Assembly: GCA_902767235.1 (NCBI GenBank)
Contig: CACXGR010000196.1
Location: forward strand, 1-9,240
DNA length: 9,240 bases
From: an uncultured Lachnospiraceae bacterium
GTDB lineage: Bacteria > Bacillota > Clostridia > Lachnospirales > Lachnospiraceae
Reading direction: 5' to 3'
Shown: piece by piece, positions 7,356 to 9,240 of the stretch
Numbering within the stretch: position 1 is the first letter of the stretch
Layout: each line of letters starts with the position of its first letter
The notes under the pieces: generated by a model
Told to the model about the DNA's origin: nothing
Databases searched by the model: none
What the model saw: the letters and a program-made list of their open reading frames with translations, nothing else
Position numbers and translations under genes: made by a program

Positions 7356-7386
7356 AAAAAAAGCTCCGCGGCAGTACCGCGGAGCT
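7356..7386 (-). terminator. Intrinsic terminator of the que leader (riboswitch expression platform)
   Basis: AGCTCCGCGG (7386-7377) pairs perfectly with CCGCGGAGCT (7371-7362) over 10 base pairs around the loop TACTG. A run of T residues (7362-7356) follows in the minus direction. This is a textbook Rho-independent terminator in the leader, ahead of queD. No terminator separates the M20 gene from it, so it probably also ends M20 readthrough transcripts. Confidence 0.93.
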
Positions 7387-7450
7387 GAATTCATACGTCC
7401 ATGAAAAATAGAAATACACCGGCATATCACCCTGTAATTCTCAGCAGTCC
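7381..7450 (-). promoter_or_regulatory. Predicted antiterminator helix of the que leader
   Basis: In the minus-strand RNA, GGA (7450-7448), GCUGA (7445-7441) and AUU (7438-7436) pair with UCC (7383-7381), UCAGC (7388-7384) and AAU (7391-7389). This makes 11 base pairs with two two-base bulges. The right-hand partner covers the first six bases of the terminator's 5' arm, so the two structures exclude each other. The left-hand partner starts with the GGA that ends the aptamer tail, so ligand-stabilised aptamer folding would disrupt the antiterminator and allow termination. The pairing was found by hand. Confidence 0.65.
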
Positions 7451-7490
7451 TGGTTTTGTTTAACGACAGGATGGTACAAACGAACTGTCG
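7448..7490 (-). promoter_or_regulatory. preQ1-I-like riboswitch aptamer
   Basis: The transcript has a perfect six-base-pair stem, CGACAG (7490-7485) with CTGTCG (7469-7464), closing a 15-base loop (7484-7470) that reads TTCGTTTGTACCATC. The A-rich tail TTAAACAAAACCAGG (7463-7449) follows directly. Stem, loop with a GUA-C core and immediately adjacent A-rich tail ending in AGG match the small H-type pseudoknot of preQ1-I. The tail closely resembles, from memory, that of the Thermoanaerobacter tengcongensis aptamer (UUAACAAAACAAGG). The loop is longer than in that example. Two pseudoknot pairings can be drawn: UUC (7484-7482) with GGA (7450-7448), or UUUGU (7480-7476) with ACAAA of the tail. 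The site is about 12 bases after the predicted transcription start and ahead of the complete preQ1 operon. The exact subtype is uncertain. Confidence 0.78.
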
Positions 7491-7508
7491 GCGTCAAAGC
7501 GCTTCCTT

Positions 7509-7536
7509 AGTATAACACGGCGGGCCGGATAGTCAA
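7509..7536 (-). promoter_or_regulatory. Sigma-A promoter of the que operon
   Basis: On the minus strand, TTGACT (7536-7531) and TATACT (7514-7509) lie 16 bases apart. Each box matches consensus at five of six positions. Transcription would begin near 7502, 12 bases before the aptamer stem. The -35 box begins only 10 bases after the M20 stop codon. Confidence 0.8.
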
Positions 7537-7546
7537 GCTTTGCCTT

Positions 7547-8989
7547 TTAGGTGCTCTCTCCTTTTCTGTGACCGGTGATCAGGTTCTTGTAAAAATCCAC
7601 CGCTCCCGGCAGGCAGTCATATCGCAGCGCCTCGTCGACACCGTGGATCCCCTTCTTTTCTTCAGGGCCGTAGACGATCGGCGCAAAGCGGATGCAGTTG
7701 TCACAGATCTCCTCGTAGAAAGTCGCGTCCGTAGCCGCTGTGAGCACGTAGGGGCTGCTCACGCATCCGGGGAAGGTCTTGGACACGGTCTGCTCGATAT
7801 AGCGGTAGACCTCTCCTTTGATGTCCACTTTCTTTGTGCAGGGCGTCCCCTGCATCACTTCCGTCTCCAGGTCGTATTTGGCAGCCGCTTTTCGAACCAC
7901 TTCCAGGCTCTCCACCATATCCTGGTGATGGACGAAGCGCATGTTGGCCCCCAGCGTCGCCTCCCTGGGCATGACATTGCAGGCATTGGAGCCGGACGCC
8001 ATGGTGAAGGTCATGGTCGTGCGCAGCATGGCTGCCGCCTGTCCGTTGATATGAGGTGTGAACCATGCGATCGGATACTGAAAGAGCCACAGATTCTCCA
8101 GGATCAGCCTTATGGGAAAGGACGCAGCAGGGGCCAGCGCTTCCAGCATGGCTCTGGTCTCCGGCTCCATTTCGCTCCGGAAGGGGCAGTGCTTTTCCAT
8201 ATCACAGACAAAGGCCGAGAGCCTTGCGATGGGCGAGTTCTTCTGCGGCGTGCTGGCGTGGCCGCCCTTTCCCTTTGCCGTGAAGCGGACATTGGCCCTG
8301 CCCTTCTCCGAGACGCCGATCATGGCAAAGTTCCCCTTGATTCCCATCATGGGATCGGTATAGAGGCCGCCCCCCTCGTCGCAGACCAGCCAGGGCTTTA
8401 CGCCCCTTCTCTTCAGCTCTGCCACCAGCGCGGGACAGCCAGGTCCTCCCCACTCTTCCGTGCAGGAAGTGGACAGCCATATGTCCTGCTCCGGCTCATA
8501 CCCCTCTGACAGGAGCTCCTCCACCGCCTGGAAAAAGGCCATGCAGGAGCACTTCGTGTCCACCGAGCCGCGGCCCCAGACTCTTCCGTCCGCGATCTCG
8601 CCGGAAAAGGGAGGCCGGGTCCATTCATCGGAAACGGGCACGACATCCTGATGCCCCATGAGGACGATCGGATAGCGGTCAGATCTCCCCTTCCAGTGAT
8701 AGAGAAGGCTTCCGTCGATCTCTATTTTGTCAAGGGAACGGTGGACCAGCGGAAAGAGCTCCTCCAGAACTCTGTGGTAGCCCAGGAAAGTCTCTCTCTG
8801 GTCGGTAAATTCATAGGAAGTCGTGTCGTACTTGACCATTTCATAGAGCTTGCGCGCATAAGCAAGTGCCCTGGGATCATCGGCCGGCGGCTTGTAGTCC
8901 GATCTGCGCACCGGGATCATCAGTGTGCGGACCAGGACTGCGACGCCCAGACACAGGCACAGGATCAGTATCAGTTTCAGAGCCATCAT
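7547..8989 (-). CDS. Membrane-anchored M20 metallopeptidase, carboxypeptidase S/PM20D1-like
   Basis: This is a dinuclear zinc M20-family hydrolase of 480 residues, resembling yeast carboxypeptidase S and mammalian PM20D1. These cleave, or in PM20D1 also form, C-terminal or N-acyl amide bonds of amino acids. Active-site elements are HQDVVP (His113, Asp115), GRGSVDTK (bridging Asp144), TEEWGG (general base Glu178 and zinc ligand Glu179), CDEGGG (Asp204) and KGIHGVDE (His449). The dimerisation or lid domain begins around 225, with KGGHAS at 241-246. An N-terminal hydrophobic segment (about 3-24) suggests membrane anchoring. ATG 8989 is chosen because AAGAGGTG ends six bases upstream; a GTG at 8998 overlaps that site. 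It is monocistronic or reads into the que leader. The natural substrate is unknown, and a dipeptidase or acylase role cannot be excluded. Confidence 0.9.
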   Translation of the reverse strand: MMALKLILILCLCLGVAVLVRTLMIPVRRSDYKPPADDPRALAYARKLYEMVKYDTTSYEFTDQRETFLGYHRVLEELFPLVHRSLDKIEIDGSLLYHWKGRSDRYPIVLMGHQDVVPVSDEWTRPPFSGEIADGRVWGRGSVDTKCSCMAFFQAVEELLSEGYEPEQDIWLSTSCTEEWGGPGCPALVAELKRRGVKPWLVCDEGGGLYTDPMMGIKGNFAMIGVSEKGRANVRFTAKGKGGHASTPQKNSPIARLSAFVCDMEKHCPFRSEMEPETRAMLEALAPAASFPIRLILENLWLFQYPIAWFTPHINGQAAAMLRTTMTFTMASGSNACNVMPREATLGANMRFVHHQDMVESLEVVRKAAAKYDLETEVMQGTPCTKKVDIKGEVYRYIEQTVSKTFPGCVSSPYVLTAATDATFYEEICDNCIRFAPIVYGPEEKKGIHGVDEALRYDCLPGAVDFYKNLITGHRKGEST

Positions 8990-9062
8990 ATGAGTCACCT
9001 CTTCAAAATATCAAAAGGCGCAAGGCCTCGGTATCATTTGTGCCGTGACCTTTAGCATAGCG

Positions 9063-9091
9063 AAAAAAAAGCCCGCCCGCAAGGACAAGCT
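9063..9091 (-). terminator. Intrinsic terminator upstream of the M20 gene
   Basis: In the minus direction AGCTTGTCC (9091-9083) pairs with GGGCGGGCT (9078-9070) around the loop TTGC, with three G-U pairs. It is followed by eight T residues (9070-9063). It lies about 75 bases before the M20 start. It either ends a minus-strand transcript coming from beyond the right edge or acts as an attenuator in the M20 leader. A weak -10-like TATGCT follows it at 9059-9054, so M20 may have its own promoter after the terminator. Confidence 0.72.
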
Positions 9092-9096
9092 CTTCG

Positions 9097-9126
9097 TTGA
9101 CGGATGCATTCTCTTCCCTTTATCAT
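9097..9126 (+). promoter_or_regulatory. Candidate plus-strand promoter pointing out of the window
   Basis: TTGACG (9097-9102, five of six matches) and TATCAT (9121-9126, five of six matches) are 18 bases apart. No plausible plus-strand gene begins before 9240, so any target would lie beyond the right edge, with a leader longer than 100 bases. Confidence 0.4.
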
Positions 9127-9240
9127 ATTTCCGCAGAAGACTCCCGCCTCTGCAGGCGGCGAGATGAATGCGGTCTGTTGACGTAGTTTTTCCTGTTCTC
9201 GCGAATACGCGGACGGCAAAACAAAACATGTGTTTGCGAA
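9127..9240. other. Non-coding region with hairpins, function unknown
   Basis: No reading frame here looks coding on either strand. CCGCCT (9144-9149) pairs with AGGCGG (9154-9159) around CTGC, and CCGC (9131-9134) can pair with GCGG (9170-9173) outside it. GCGAGA of the minus strand (9202-9197) is complementary to TCTCGC (9163-9158). A near-palindrome AAACATGTGTTT lies near 9224-9235. I could not match it to a known riboswitch, T-box or small RNA family. It may be a structured leader or the 5' part of a non-coding RNA ending at the terminator 9091-9063. Confidence 0.3.

Noticed and set aside
7441..7500. Assigning the leader to preQ1-II or preQ1-III
   Set aside because: The stem followed immediately by TTAAACAAAACCAGG fits the small preQ1-I pseudoknot best; I could not see the extra helices expected of the other classes. 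The enlarged loop keeps some doubt.
7568..8509. Plus-strand open frame of 313 codons opposite the M20 gene
   Set aside because: It is a shadow of a peptidase gene with all catalytic motifs; its translation is His/Arg-rich and matches nothing.
9011..9229. Minus-strand open frame of 72 codons upstream of the M20 gene
   Set aside because: It runs through the intrinsic terminator 9091-9063, the T run supplies its Phe codons, and no Shine-Dalgarno or recognisable domain is present.

Overview
The window looks like chromosomal DNA from a fairly GC-rich member of the Bacillota, most likely class Clostridia and Lachnospiraceae-like. This rests on strong GGAGG-type ribosome binding sites, short intergenic gaps, a single-domain 165-residue QueF, a riboswitch with its own intrinsic terminator, and a Gram-positive type of giant ATPase-permease fusion. 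The genus is not determinable from the sequence alone.

Layout from left to right. Bases 1-273 (minus) are the N-terminal part of a membrane-anchored protein of unknown function that runs off the left edge. After a 149-base divergent promoter region comes a very large MacB-like ABC transporter (423-4205, plus, 1260 residues) that carries ATPase and permease in one chain, with an unusually long, internally duplicated extracytoplasmic domain. A long stem-loop (4210-4287) separates it from a convergent minus-strand operon.

That operon, in transcription order queD (7291-6872), queE (6867-6205), folE (6202-5612), queC (5598-4882) and queF (4852-4355), encodes the whole route from GTP to preQ1, the 7-deazaguanine precursor of the tRNA base queuosine. 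FolE makes dihydroneopterin triphosphate, QueD makes 6-carboxytetrahydropterin, QueE makes 7-carboxy-7-deazaguanine, QueC makes preQ0 and QueF reduces it to preQ1. The leader (about 7502-7292) has a strong promoter, a preQ1-I-like aptamer, a drawable antiterminator and a strong intrinsic terminator. The end product is therefore predicted to shut off its own operon by transcription termination.

Upstream, on the same strand, is a membrane-anchored M20 metallopeptidase of the carboxypeptidase S/PM20D1 type (8989-7547). Its stop codon lies only 10 bases before the -35 box of the que promoter, and no terminator separates the two, so the riboswitch terminator probably also ends M20 transcripts. The right end (8990-9240) has no convincing gene. 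It contains a minus-strand intrinsic terminator, a candidate plus-strand promoter and hairpin-forming sequence that may be the leader of a gene beyond the edge.

The most informative parts are the que leader, whose switching mechanism can be drawn base by base, and the duplicated modules in the ABC transporter. I see no CRISPR array, insertion sequence, tRNA or rRNA.
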